A stretch of DNA of 64,000 bases, from contig WHVD01000094.1 in NCBI GenBank assembly GCA_015178975.1, positions 274,441 through 338,440 of the forward strand, written 5' to 3'. This document shows positions 21,471 through 33,102 of the stretch, in pieces (positions within the stretch are counted from its first letter, which is position 1; every line of letters starts with the position of its first letter). Below the pieces are notes generated by a model, which worked only from the letters and a program-made list of their open reading frames with translations, had not been told where the DNA came from and did no database searches. Source of the stretch: Hysterangium stoloniferum. Lineage: Eukaryota > Basidiomycota > Agaricomycetes > Hysterangiales > Hysterangiaceae. Made by a program: the position numbers and the translations under genes.

Positions 21471-22636
21471 CGGGGTGATTACTCTTTAATAAACCTGGTT
21501 TTAGCATGATTAGTGATCTGCAGGACGCAAAGTAACGATGTCATCGGAGATCACCATCCGGTGACGTGGCAAACCTAAACCAAAACACCGTGCTTGCTGA
21601 GAAGAGATTGGATCTGCCTTTCTCCCCCAGTGTAGAACTAACAATTATGCCCACAAACATCCGAAAGTGATTTTCCACCTGAGGCCACGTAATCAAGTGA
21701 CTTCTATGACAGATCATCCCCATACGCATCGGATTTAATGATCGTCCCCGATGAAACGTCGTTATTGCTCCGCGTCCTATGAAACGCCGGAGGCTTACTC
21801 CATCCAGGCAGGTGGAAAACCTTAGTCTTAGTTGATTATCTTCTCACATTGAGTGGTAAATTACACAACTCTTCACACCGTGTATGGAGCTATGTTCACT
21901 GTGCATGTGTAACAACTTGCTCCCCATTTTGCCTTCTGCATCCAGCAGTCAATTTCCTGATCTTCACACTGTTTCACAGAGGGTCATTCAGGCTCTTGAC
22001 CTGCTCTGGAGCAGCTGATTTATTTGGGTACTGGGTCATTCCAAGGTGATCTGGATGCGGAGGAAGTAAGATTAGCCTGCTTCAACGTTGTTCAACGTCA
22101 ATTGGTCTACGTCATACCCCTAACTATTGTGTTATCCTCATTTGACAGGCACCCTCTCCTAACTCCTATTTCCGTGCATCCCAACCACAAGAGTTACTGT
22201 CGATCAAAGAAAGGCTCTTTCAATATGGAGGCATATGCCAATTATGTCCAAGCTGAGTTTCACTCCCAAGTAACTCGCTGGTCTATGTTAGGCACACAGT
22301 GGGATAAAGCCACGAACGATTCAAGATAGAACAGATTCTTCCAATGTGACGGGACTGACAAGGTCATAGAATTAAGAAACGTTCTGGATCTTCGTTTTTT
22401 GTTGGATGTGGGTAATATCCTGTGAAATGTTCCGGATGTGTCTGGTACTCCCGTATGTGATAGCTTGATCCGTCTTGTTGATGTTAACTAACACTCCGAC
22501 GTATGCCAGGTTCTAGCGTTGGCAAGTTGGCAGGAGTGATTATCTGCGAATATGGCTCTTGCTAAAGTATATTATAGCTATCCATGCGTACACAAGTTGT
22601 TACATCGGTAATCGCCCTCATGTCTCCATTTACCTA
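21136..22636 (+). repeat. Left arm of an inverted segmental duplication
   Basis: The arm starts near ACCATATATCAC and matches the reverse complement of 24425-25686 over most of its length. It includes the HICKSLL coding-like segment, the block with AGAAGAGATTGGATCTGCC (about 21600) and the region at about 22030-22230. It carries about 190 bp (roughly 21822-22014) absent from the other arm. Confidence 0.8.
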
Positions 22637-24424
22637 TCACATTTGGCACCTTCTACAAGTAAATACTGAGTAGCGTAGTTTCCATCTTTGTACCCCATCC
22701 GTTTTCCTTCTATGAGATACAGAGGTCCATCGGAACTTCTATTTCTTGTCCTTGTGATTCTTGTCAACTTCGAGATTTTGATTTCAACAGTTCTTATTGT
22801 GGCGCCCGAAATTAAGACGACAATAAACAAGAGGTAGAAAATTTAATCAACAGTATACATAACGGAACATACCTGTCTCGATCAAAGCGGTGGTCATAGG
22901 TTGCCAGGTTTTCAAGCACGGGTTCAGGAAGTACCCAATATGTGCCCATTGTAGTGTACCACAAGAATCGAAATTCTAAAAGAAAAGGCACAAGCTGACT
23001 ATCGCTCAATCCGGGACACTAGTATATCATGATTGCTTTAGCGGTAATCAGGTGCATTAGCACATGGAATGACCCTATGCAGTTGGAAGATTGCGTCCAA
23101 TCGTCGAAGCCCGTTGTCAGATGGGCTCACAGGCGGGGTCACACAAGTTGACAGGACCACGGTGTATTGTCTAGAGCAAGACTGGATACAGAACAAAGTA
23201 GTGTATGGTAAGGTAAAGAAAGAAAGAAACTCCCTGGGCTATATATGTCGTGATCATGTACAACAGAACTAAAGTGAAACAAAAGGTGAACGCAACGAAG
23301 GGCAAATGCAACAAGAGGCGAACGCAACAAAGGCGAACGTAAACAATGGTGGATGGATAAGACTGGATGCCAGGCTTACAAATGGCCACAAGAGCTTCAT
23401 CATCCTTCATATATGCTCATTCATGTAATACCATTGATGTGTTGCCCAACACCCTCACCTCAGCCCCAGCAACCCAATCACTTTTCCTGACAATCAAGAG
23501 GGGAAGGTGTCAGTCTACTAATGCTATTCCTCCCAGTCATAATTGAACAATTACTCTTCATACTCTGTTTAGATAGTATGATAAGATACCACTTCACTAC
23601 TTACAGCAACACCAGCAGTGCCATGTCAACTTCTCGATATACTCATTCTATCAATACCATGCTCTCACACATCAGTACAATGGCATTTGTTCCAGACGGC
23701 TCCGGGAGGAGATCCCCCCATTCTAGGAAGCTCGTGGAGTGTGTGGTGGATCATCCCAGAATAGGGTACCTCCTCCCAGCATTTAATACCATTTTACTGA
23801 TGCACGCCATATCAGTTTCTTACTGCTTCGAGTATGACCACACCTTCCTGTGGAGTCTATCCCTGTTAAGTCTGTGTCGATTCCGCCTAGTACGATTCTC
23901 CATGCTTTTTGCTCCTGCTCATGTGCTGATCCTGCCTGTTTTGACTGTTCAGACCACAATAATTGTGTTGGAATTGGAAATACAATATCTATAAGTGTCA
24001 GACTGTTGTAAGTGCACAGGTTTGCCATCAGCTACATAAACTGTTATAATATTGGCCATCAGAAAACTTATATATATAATCCATAATATAACACTAGACC
24101 CTAAGGTCCAGTATGTAGCTAAGAGCACCAGCATATATAGCCTTGGTTCAATCCCAGGCTTGGTCACTTCTTTTCTATACCTTTAATAGATTGTGCTAGC
24201 TCTGCCAACTTCATTAGTTGAGCCTCCAAAGCTGACAAGGACAATCATCTCTGATGTTTGTTTGTGAGTTTGGGCGAGCAAATAGGGTCTATTGCGTCAC
24301 CCAACCTCCACCCCCTATTATTAACGTTCTGGGTCGCCTGCAATCAATAACTTAGATTCTTCTCCACTTTCAATCCAGACTTCAACTGTTGATCACACCG
24401 ACCGCCCATCCACCACTTGTGTAA
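22637..24424. other. Spacer of the inverted duplication, no firm gene
   Basis: 1.8 kb between the two arms. Several frames of 60-157 codons exist on both strands but none shows a recognised domain. A (TA)n-rich tract is at about 24070-24085, and a tRNA-like head follows at about 24111-24160. Confidence 0.45.
24111..24165 (+). repeat. tRNA-like (SINE-type) head
   Basis: Contains TAGCTAAGAGC (A-box-like, 24116-24126) and GGTTCAATCCC (B-box-like, 24145-24155). A 5-bp T-stem can form (CTTGG/CCAGG). The 7-nt acceptor arms do not pair, so it is not a functional tRNA gene; a tRNA-derived SINE head or tRNA pseudogene is more likely. Confidence 0.35.
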
Positions 24425-25686
24425 AAGGAGACATGGGGAGATTACCGATGTAACAGCTTGTGCAATGAATAGCTATAATATATTTTAGCAGGAGCCGAGA
24501 TAATCACTCCTGCCAACTTGCTAACTCCAGAACCTGCTATACATCTGAGTGTTAGTCAAAATAAACAAGACGGATCAAGCTGTCACATGCGGGAGTACCA
24601 GATATATTCGGAACATTTCACATAGGTATCAGCCACAACCAACGAACATCCAGAACATTTCGTGATTCCATGACCTTGCCCCTCCCATCACATTGAAAGA
24701 ATCTTTTTCTATCTTATATCTTCCGTGGCTTTGTCCCATGGTGTCCCCCAACATAGAGCAACGAGTTATTTGGGAGTGGAAGCCAGCGTGGACGTAATTG
24801 GCATATGCCTAGGTTGGGAGTAGGGAAGAGTATTGGGAGAGCCCTTCTTTGATTCACAGCAACTCTTGTTGTAGGGATGCACGTACATAAGAGGGAGGAG
24901 AGGGTGCTGGCAAATGTGGATAACACAAGAGGGTATGACGTAGACCAATTGACGTTGAATAACGTTGAAGCAGGCTAATCTTACTTCCTCCGCCAGGTCA
25001 CCTTGGAATGACCCGATACCCAAATCAGTCATCTAGTAAGCCTCCGGCGTTTCATGTGGCGCGGAGCAATAGCGACGTTTTATCGGGGACGGTCATTAAA
25101 TACGATCCTTATGTGGATGATCTGTCATAGAAGTCACCCAATTAGGTGGCGTCACTTCGAAAATCACTTTAAGATGTTTGTGGGCATAGTTGTTAGTTCT
25201 ACACTGGGGGAGAAAGGCAGATCCAATCTCTTCTCAGCAAGCACCGTGTTTTGGTTTAGGATTGCCACGTCACCGGATAGTGATCTCCGATGACATCGTT
25301 ACTTTGCGTCCTGCAGATCACTAATCACGTTAAAACCAGGTTTATTAAAGGGTAATGAGCCCGCTATAATACGGTAAACATTAGAGTAACAAGGTCTTCC
25401 TAGCACATGTACAACCCTGCGTCCTCTGAGAGCAAGCGCGCCGAACGTCGTACGTCGGCCTCTCGCTTTTCAATGGCCTCCACTGACTGACCGGGTAACA
25501 GTTCCGTTTTGTGGATCGACATATGGACTAAGAAATTTCTTTCCAGAAGAAACCACCTTGTTGGTGACAGTTTTCTTCCAGACATCTCAACAATGACTTG
25601 CAAATATGGGCTAATTGTGTATGGAAACCCATATTTCCATCATTTTGATGACTGAAAAAGTGTCCAGCCAACAAGTGATATATGGT
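24425..25686 (-). repeat. Right arm of the inverted segmental duplication
   Basis: Reverse-complement copy of 21136-22636 lacking the about 190-bp segment near 21822-22014. It carries the same coding-like frames in broken form (minus strand 25400-25603 and 25528-25737). It abuts a plus-strand gypsy gag remnant at about 25690. Confidence 0.8.
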
Positions 25687-25689
25687 GTG

Positions 25690-27000
25690 TCTGTATTGTG
25701 AAACTGGAGATGCCAAGAACAGCCTCACTACTCTCATTATAAAAGATAGTCAGCACATCATTGAGTACATCATACAGTTTAGCAACATTGATGCACATTG
25801 CCAGTGGGGAGATACTGCCCTCAAACACCAATTCTCTAGTGGTCTCCCATCTTGACTGGGAGACAAAGGCTAAAACAGCCAGCACCTGTAAAACCCAACC
25901 TCATGGGTAAACTCAGACCTGATGACAAATTTATTCCACAAGAAAGGCCGTCTTCTGTTGTTATGACCATGTTGCAACTATGTCGCAGCCCAACGGTCCC
26001 CAAGGATATTACTGTTGACTGACATTTCAAGTTATCGATCAAATCATCACATCAGAAACTGTCGGTCACCTGACACTGATGTATGTATGCCTTCATGGCG
26101 ATCAAACCCCATTTATGCCCCTGTCAAGTTATACTTGTACTATCTGGTTATACTTTGATACATCCCTTTTTATTATGATGATCCATTCTACTCTATGTTT
26201 CACATATGCCCGTATATACTTGTAACCCGTGGACTATTTCCTTTTCTCGTAATTCTGCTCTCAGTTAACTTATGGCCTCCAAACTTATGTATTGTAACCT
26301 TCCGGTTCCTAGTCAAGCTTATTTGTCAATAGTGTTTTCCACTCTTCCCTTAGTTAGTATTTTCTAGATACCAATGACTTGTATATAAATCCACTGTAGT
26401 TGTAGTTACTAGGCAATCAGAATACCGACTTAGATACCCCTCTAATCTCCAACTCTGTTATCTATTCATGACCACCACATTCTGGCTCCATCTGATTTAT
26501 GATTTAACCTACATTTACGACTCCAACCTCTAATCTCCGACTCTCAGTCTCCAACTCTCAGTCTCCAACTCTCAGTCTCTGACTCTCCGACCCAACCCTT
26601 GACTTATCCTTCAGTTTCTGATTAGTAGTTTACTGAGAGGTTTACTCGAAGGACTAGTTTCTGCCCACCCAAAATTTAAGGACACCTGACAGTAACTTGC
26701 GAGGGCACAGCACATAAGCTGAAGCCAAGTCCTTCCATTCGGTCCCCATCGGTCTACCAACATCAGTCAGTTTTCTGTTCTTAACATCTGTACACAAAAC
26801 CCAGCCACCACATCTTTGATTGCCCTATTATGAAAGCTAACTCTTCCAAAGGACACTGCAAATGTTATGGCCTCCTCAGCTAGTGCCTCAACCAAGGAGA
26901 AAGCCAAGCACCCCCCTGGATCATGCATGGATAGGATGTATTGTCGGAGACAAGCTGAGGCATGCCAGTTGCATTGTTCCTGCCCATGCATAAAAGTCTA
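25690..27000 (+). pseudogene. Gypsy gag remnant split by a solo LTR
   Basis: On the plus strand the gag pattern recurs: KNSLTTLIIKDSQHIIEYII, then CQWGDTALKHQF and KLRPDDKFIPQERPSS. A solo LTR interrupts it at 25959, and after 26786 it resumes with a knuckle-like CTKPSHHIFDCPIMKANSS. It is similar to the gag of element A but more diverged. Confidence 0.78.
25959..26786 (+). repeat. Solo LTR, TSD TCTGT
   Basis: 828 bp, TGTTATGACC to TTCTTAACA, same family as 12899-13968. TCTGT occurs at 25954-25958 and 26787-26791. Inside, about 26520-26600 has a CAACTCTCAGTCTC-type short tandem repeat, and the shared LTR motif is at about 26715-26735. Confidence 0.92.
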
Positions 27001-27052
27001 TTCATCTCAATGTGTCTACTTTCTCTAACCTTGACTCATTAGTTTCGGGAAG

Positions 27053-27380
27053 TACTTAAAGCCCATTCCTAAAGGTGTCCTTTTAGGACATATTACGAAA
27101 ATAAATTTAGCAATCGAATTTTAGGGTACATCAAAATGAGTCATTTAGGAAATGGATATAAGACAATGCAAAATATTTTCCAAATTCGGGATGTACTCCA
27201 CTATAAACATCCCAATCTGCGTGGGTTGCTCTGGAGATGCTCTTCACAAAAAAATTAAATTTTGGAAATTACAGGCCCTGTAAATGACTCATTTTAATGC
27301 ACCTTCGAATCTGATTGTTAAATTTGTTTTGGAAGTATGTCACAAAGGACCCTCTTTGGGAATGGCAAGCATTTATGTGG
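27053..27380. mobile_element. MITE-like inverted-repeat element
   Basis: The outer arms pair imperfectly over about 100 bp, from TAAAGCCCATTCC on the left to GGGAATGGCAAGC on the right. Both contain AAAATGAGTCATTTA or its complement near the centre. It has no coding potential. A fragment sharing the inner motif is at about 9395. Confidence 0.65.
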
Positions 27381-27875
27381 CGAAATGAAAGGTCATCCTT
27401 TCGGGTATATTCGGCATACACAATATTGAAATTAGATGTGATACTTATTGTTAAAGCTACTTGCACAGGAACTTAAATATGCCTCTTAGTGAGTTAACAA
27501 CTCCACTAAGAATATATTAGCTATCTACCTTAAATATGCCTGTAGATAGACGGATAAGGGTCTATTACTATAATAGAGAAAAGAAACCTTGCATACCTCT
27601 TAGTGAGTTAACAACTCCACTAAGAGGTTACGTCCTCAACTCGTAACTACTTATATAGTTCGGGCACTCAACTCCAAACTATACAGGTGCAACCAATATT
27701 TGGTGTGTTCCTGATTAAATAATACTTATATCTCCAACACTTATTTCAAGGCCGTTCTTGTCCAGAGCTTAGAATGTCCCAAAGTGTTGCGATTGGTCAG
27801 CCACGGTTTTGGGGTGGAGCCAAATTTGATGGCAAGCAAGAAGATATTTCCCTTTTAGGAAGGATGGAGTGTAGG
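27381..27875. other. No gene; repeated hairpin motif
   Basis: TATGCCTCTTAGTGAGTTAA occurs twice, or nearly so, at about 27479 and 27595. The second copy forms a hairpin with CTCCACTAAGAGG. No reading frame is supported. Confidence 0.5.
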
Positions 27876-27980
27876 TTACAGCTGTTCCGAGTACCGATGG
27901 CAGTGTTCAAAATTTAAAAAAAAAGTTCTGCTTTTGACCTACAGACAAATTGTGCTATATGTCAGGAATGAGACCCAATT

Positions 27981-28469
27981 AAGACACAGTATTTTGGGGT
28001 GTATATGATATAGTAGAGATCTATATATTTATGTATATATTTGGCCTTATGACATCCTATTTAATATTCAGTGAGATATCAGTGCAATGGTTCCCCTGCA
28101 TTCAATTATTCATATATTTGCATATAGGTTGGTGGAACTAATACTATCTATTGTATGAAAATATCCCCTGAGTTGTGAGGCATAATGCTACCTTTTGAAC
28201 AAGTTACACTACTCACTATCAAGGGTGCATACAGTAAGTAGCACAACTTATTCAAAAGGTGGTATTAAGCCTCACAACTCAGGTAATACTCTCATACAAT
28301 AGATTGTATTAGTTCAACCAACCTATATGCAAATATATGAATAATTGAATGCAGGGGAACCATTGCACTGATATCTCACTGAATATTAAATAGGATGTCA
28401 TAAGGCCAAATATATACATAAATATATAGATCTCTACTATATCATATACATCCCAAAATACTGTGTCTT
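27981..28469. repeat. Inner foldback 1 (489 bp)
   Basis: Starts AAGACACAGTATTTTGG and ends CCAAAATACTGTGTCTT; the arms are nearly complementary with the centre at about 28225. AATT flanks both ends (27977-27980 and 28470-28473), though a TTAA or TA duplication cannot be separated from it. Confidence 0.87.
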
Positions 28470-28475
28470 AATTGT

Positions 28476-28817
28476 GTTAGAGTATGATGATTACGATTAG
28501 TATTAAATCATACCTCGTATTGTGAATGTATTTTTCCGGTCTGGTTCACATGTGATTAGCTATATTTAGTTTAGTGTTCCCTTAGTTCCAAACCAAGTGC
28601 ACAGACCATGTAGCTTAGTATATAGTTACATCCAGATGAGAGTGTCCTACTTCTCATCTGGATGTAACTATATACTAAGCTACATGGTCTGTGCACTTGG
28701 TTTGGAACTAAGGGAACACTAAACTAAATATAGCTAATCACATGTGAACCAGACCGGAAAAATACATTCACAATACGAGGTATGATTTAATACTAATCGT
28801 AATCATCATACTCTAAC
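28476..28817. repeat. Inner foldback 2 (342 bp)
   Basis: Starts GTTAGAGTATGATGATTACG and ends with its complement. The arms are essentially identical around a short loop near 28640-28650. No coding content. Confidence 0.87.
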
Positions 28818-28924
28818 AAATTGGGTCCCATTCCTGACATATAGCACAATTTGTCTGTAGGTCAAAAGCGGAACTTTTTTTTTTAAATTTTGAACACCGC
28901 CATCGGTACTCGGAACAGCTGTAA

Positions 28925-29479
28925 ATTTTTTTTAACCTTATATTCAAAACTTTATTTCCGTTACCCCTTGACTTATTTACTGATAATAAAGGCCTTAAGA
29001 TGTTTATTTTAGGGATTTGGTGCGAGATAGGATTCATGCTTTAATGCACATCTCCTTGGGAATGATTTTGCGGTGCACCAACCGTGTTTTCGCCCCCAAG
29101 TGAATGGCGTAGAACTCTTTGACTTGAATGGATCCCTGGTTATCGTGAGTGGCGGAAACGCTAACAGGTATATCCGTGAGGGACTGGAGAACGACCGGAG
29201 CGACCCGCTCTGCGGATGTTGTCCAAGGATGTCAAAGTCTGCGAAGAGGTGATCTGCAACTTTATTGAACAGATATAACTGAATCATTTGATCGACACGC
29301 AGTGATGAATTATATATGCCCAGATGATAAACCACGTTGTGGAGAGGCTCAAGAGACCCTTTGGCTTCCCGCTCCTAGAAACAGCTCAAAGACATCGGTA
29401 CGGCGGTGTTACATCCGAACGCACGCTATAAGTAGCACTGTGAATGAATCTCAACAGCGGGTATAAACATTGCCCCTCG
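28925..29479. other. No gene seen
   Basis: No supported frame. TGATTTTGCGGTGCACCAA (about 29055) resembles a stretch at about 51855-51880, so part of this stretch is repeat-derived. Confidence 0.45.
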
Positions 29480-30600
29480 CGAAAGTTACTGAGGGGGAGG
29501 CTGAGTTTTATGTCGTAGCTGCAGGGAAACCTTGCAGACGTGGTACAAGGTCGTTGGCGATCTGGGGTCCAAATAGCGTCCCTTGGTAACTCTTCGCGGT
29601 GGTCCAGGTGGCAACCCCGAATACCCCCTCGTGTTCACCGCCCTCGTCTCAACGCACGGGATACTTGTCATGTGTTATGACCAGATCGGAAGTGGGCTCT
29701 CGATGCATCTCCCAATGAAGAAGGGTGATGGCACCTTCTGGACCGAGCAGCTATTTTGTGTCGATTTAAATAACCTAGATCAGCATCTAGGTATCCACAT
29801 GTCACTGGGACATTCATAGGGTGGGATACTGGGAGCCAGATACACGACCAGTCGACCGAAGGGGCTTAACAAGCTCATCATATCTGACTCTCCGGTGTTG
29901 GTAGAATTATTTGTTCAAGTAGCAAATAGGTCAAGAAATGGGCTGCCTAAAAATGTCCAGGTATGTTGACGAGGCATGAGGATTTGGGGGCTACTGATAG
30001 CAATGAGTATGCCGCGGCAACCATAGTATTTTATACACTGCACGTGTGCGGGCTTGAAATATGTCCACACGAGCTTAACGCAACTTTCGGCTCGCTGGCG
30101 AAAGATCCAATTGTGTATAGAACCATGTAGGTTCATCATACGCACATATAGAGATTTTAATGGATTGGTTACAGGAATGGTCCAAACGAATTCCATGTCA
30201 TCGCGACGTGGAAGACATGGTCCGTGATTGATCAACTACAATATATCAACGTTAGCACCCTGGTACTCGACGGATATTACGATGAAGCACAGGATGAAAC
30301 TTTACAACCATTTTTTAGAAATATTCCCAAGTGCTCCTTGTATGTCGATAGTCGGCCCCCTGGAAATCTACAGAAGGAATGGCGCCACCTTCATAAGATA
30401 ATGTGCAGAATGCAGTCTCAAAAGGTTTATCATGAATGGAAGCTTACCAGAATTTCGGTGGGACTGATAACCATGCTACAGTCTGAGACTTACACAGAGC
30501 GTAGCCTGGCGATATGGGACACAGAGGGAGTGCCGCCGATGGACAACCAAACTGTCAGTTGGGACCGCTGAAGATCGGATGGGTTCAGTATGAAAAAATA
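29480..30600 (+). pseudogene. Broken proline-iminopeptidase-type hydrolase
   Basis: Pieces of an alpha/beta hydrolase of the S33 family read in order on the plus strand: GEAEFYVVAAGK, TWYKVVGDLGSK, GGPGGNPEYPLVF, YDQIGSGLS, GHS-stop-GG, GPNEFHVIATW, then STLVLDGYYDEAQDETLQPF. Lesions include a TAG at about 29569, HGGPG changed to RGGPG at the oxyanion loop, and a TAG in place of Trp directly after the nucleophile (GHSWG) at about 29818. Frames also change several times. It is paralogous in type to the intact gene at 38963-39899 but not a close copy. Confidence 0.82.
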
Positions 30601-33102
30601 ACTGTACGGGAGGAAGATAAACTTACAGTTACATCATTGTAGGGCTACCCTTGCCCGGATTTTCCCCATACGAGCTGATACAGTCTGAGGTAGACTGCTA
30701 ACAGAGTTTGTCACAGCAAGTCGGGGCCTGAAGGGAGGAAAGCCCCATGAAATCGGAGTTAGTAACCCGGTCTCGACGTCCTGCAAACAAATGTATAGGT
30801 GTATGGTGTTGTTAGTCTCTAACTTACGCAATATATAGGATAATAGACAACTCACTGCGTGTTAATTTTGAACATTCCCGAAGGTCCACCATCCAATCTT
30901 GAGTCGGCTGAGTACTATGTCGAATTGCCAGGGGTGGGTGCTGGCGCAGTCGTGGCTCGGTTACGGTGCTGCAAAAACTGCGTTAGAGGAGACCAAAACA
31001 AATGAGAATGCCATGTACTTCATACAACTCACTGGGTGTTATCACCGCCTCAGGAAGATTTTATCATATATCCCTCACTAGTACATCTCGGACAGTCAGT
31101 TCAAGTTGCTGGATATACTGACCGACATTTCCATGTCTCTTGGCTACCAGCTCCGGGTTTCAACAGGGGTTTTAGTCCCATTCGGGCCCGCCGTCACATG
31201 GTTCAAGTTATTCGTAAACCTCGAGTTGAACCTGCAGCAGGGTATGAGATAATTTGGTTAGCTTCTCATGGGGGCTGTTTCTGTAGGAACGCTACCTACG
31301 TCTGTACAGTTCAATTTTAAGCCACTTCGAAGTGGATGCTGACTCGTGATCTATCACCATTCTTTGCTGATCACTCGCCCGATCGAATTTCTTGTTAAGG
31401 TATCTTAAAAGTCCATGCCTGGCGTAACCGCCCAACTTGGGGCGAAGCGATGGCATCCATTCACGTCGCATCACCCTGCGGCAACTGGGCATGGTCCTGG
31501 TGGATAACAATGTAAAAACTCCCCTCTGCTATATGGGGACGAATAAAGTATACACCGGGAAAACCCCTCTCTCCAAAAGATTTTAGGATCCGTAGTAGAG
31601 CCTTATCTTATATAAACTCCAATAATCTCTATTGGATCCTTATAAGATTTAAAATGGGTTAAGGATCCAAAATGTAGGTGGAAGGTGATCGGGTGTACAT
31701 AGGATCTTTTAAGCATCAACCACATCATGGAATATAAACTCCTTCAATTGTGTATAGTCCAGTAGGATTCTGTATCCCTTCATCTTTCCTGTGACTTGTC
31801 AGAGGATGATCCAATTAAAAATTCACAAAACTCCCAGATGTGGTTGCAGGATTTAACATCACATAGAACATGTGTGTAATTAATCAATTTAAAATCCCAT
31901 TCACATCCCTGAATTTGATGGAATTACAAAATGATATAGAATCTGTTAGATGGTCCACAATTGAGTTAAACTCTCCTTTGTTCCAACTGCTCAGCAAATA
32001 TAAACTCCCTTTGTTCGGTTTAAAAATAAAATAAAACCCTAAGTTTTGTAATGGGCTGGCATTGATCTGCCGATGGGTGGGCGGGCAATGAGTGGGAAAT
32101 TAGTTTAAGGTCTTTACAAAACTTAGGGTTTTATTTTATTTTAAAACCTATGTTCAAACTTGAGGTTTCTATAAGGGTTAAACATTTGTCTACAACATTT
32201 AAGGCGGCACTAAAATATTATTTAAACCTGTTTACAAAACTTCAAGTCCTAAAATGGATTTGAACTCAGTTATTACTTCAATTATAGACATAAGTTCAAG
32301 TGAGAATGTAAATTCAAAGTGTGGATATCTGTGGCAAGCAACATCTAAACCTAAGACTATACTTCGGGTATAATTAGGCCCCAAACTTATACACTTACAA
32401 CTCCTTTTAATTCTAGTTTAGACGTGATCTGAACTTGTTGTTTAGGACACACTTTTACTAGAGTTTTTATTCCAAGTCCAACTCCTGATGTGTCAAGCGA
32501 TGAATCGTGATTGCCAAGTGCCCTGCACAGCCTGACGCGTTTTCTTAAAATAGATCAAGCTATAAAATTCCATCTACTTTCTATTAAAAAATAGTGTGGG
32601 TACGGCGAGCGATCATGGCGGAACTGTATTCTTACTGAAGGGTCTGAAAAGGGCCTTGTTGATTGTTTGAGCGTATGAGGTTGTCATCACTTAAATTACT
32701 TTGATATTCTGGTGCCATCTATGATCCTGATACTGCAAAAGCTCTCCTCACCGACGCAGAGCCTACGGCACAAAGAGACTCCGATCTGATTGCCATGGAT
32801 GGTGATAAATATTCATACACCTCACCTCAAGGTAGGATTCATAGGTAGGAGTGAGAGACCGTGTAAATGGCTACAAGTGAAATGATAAAAGGTGTTGATA
32901 TGTTACGGTATAGTCCAACCGTAGTGCGTGTCTGATCATGCTGGTGACTATATCCCACTTCGTATCTGGTGCTGTTCTCTGCTAGATCCAGGTGGTATCA
33001 GCTAAGTCAAGTCGTGGGACCTCTATTATCTACCATTAATATACAAGACCCAAGAAATCTGGCAAGTACGTTCATCCCCTAGTCGAAGCTGAATTCTATT
33101 CC
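30601..33102. other. 2.5 kb without a recognised gene; one hairpin
   Basis: Frames of 60-95 codons on both strands show no recognised domain. 31560-32500 is A/T-rich. An inverted repeat lies at 32017-32051 and 32114-32148 (arms with AAAACCCTAAGTTTTGTAA and its complement, loop about 62 nt). 32500-33000 is unassigned. Confidence 0.5.

Larger units (their letters stand above)
27876..28924. mobile_element. Composite foldback element with two inserted foldbacks
   Basis: The outer arms 27876-27976 and about 28822-28924 are inverted copies, with ends TTACAGCTGTTCCGAGTACC and GGTACTCGGAACAGCTGTAA. Between them lie two separate foldbacks, 27981-28469 (flanked by AATT on both sides) and 28476-28817. 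The terminal TTACAGCTGTT is shared with the foldback at 6472-7175, which suggests one family of ends. No transposase is encoded. Confidence 0.88.

Noticed and set aside
24111-24165. Possible genuine tRNA gene
   Set aside because: A and B boxes and a T-stem are present, but the acceptor arms do not pair; kept only as a tRNA-like repeat.
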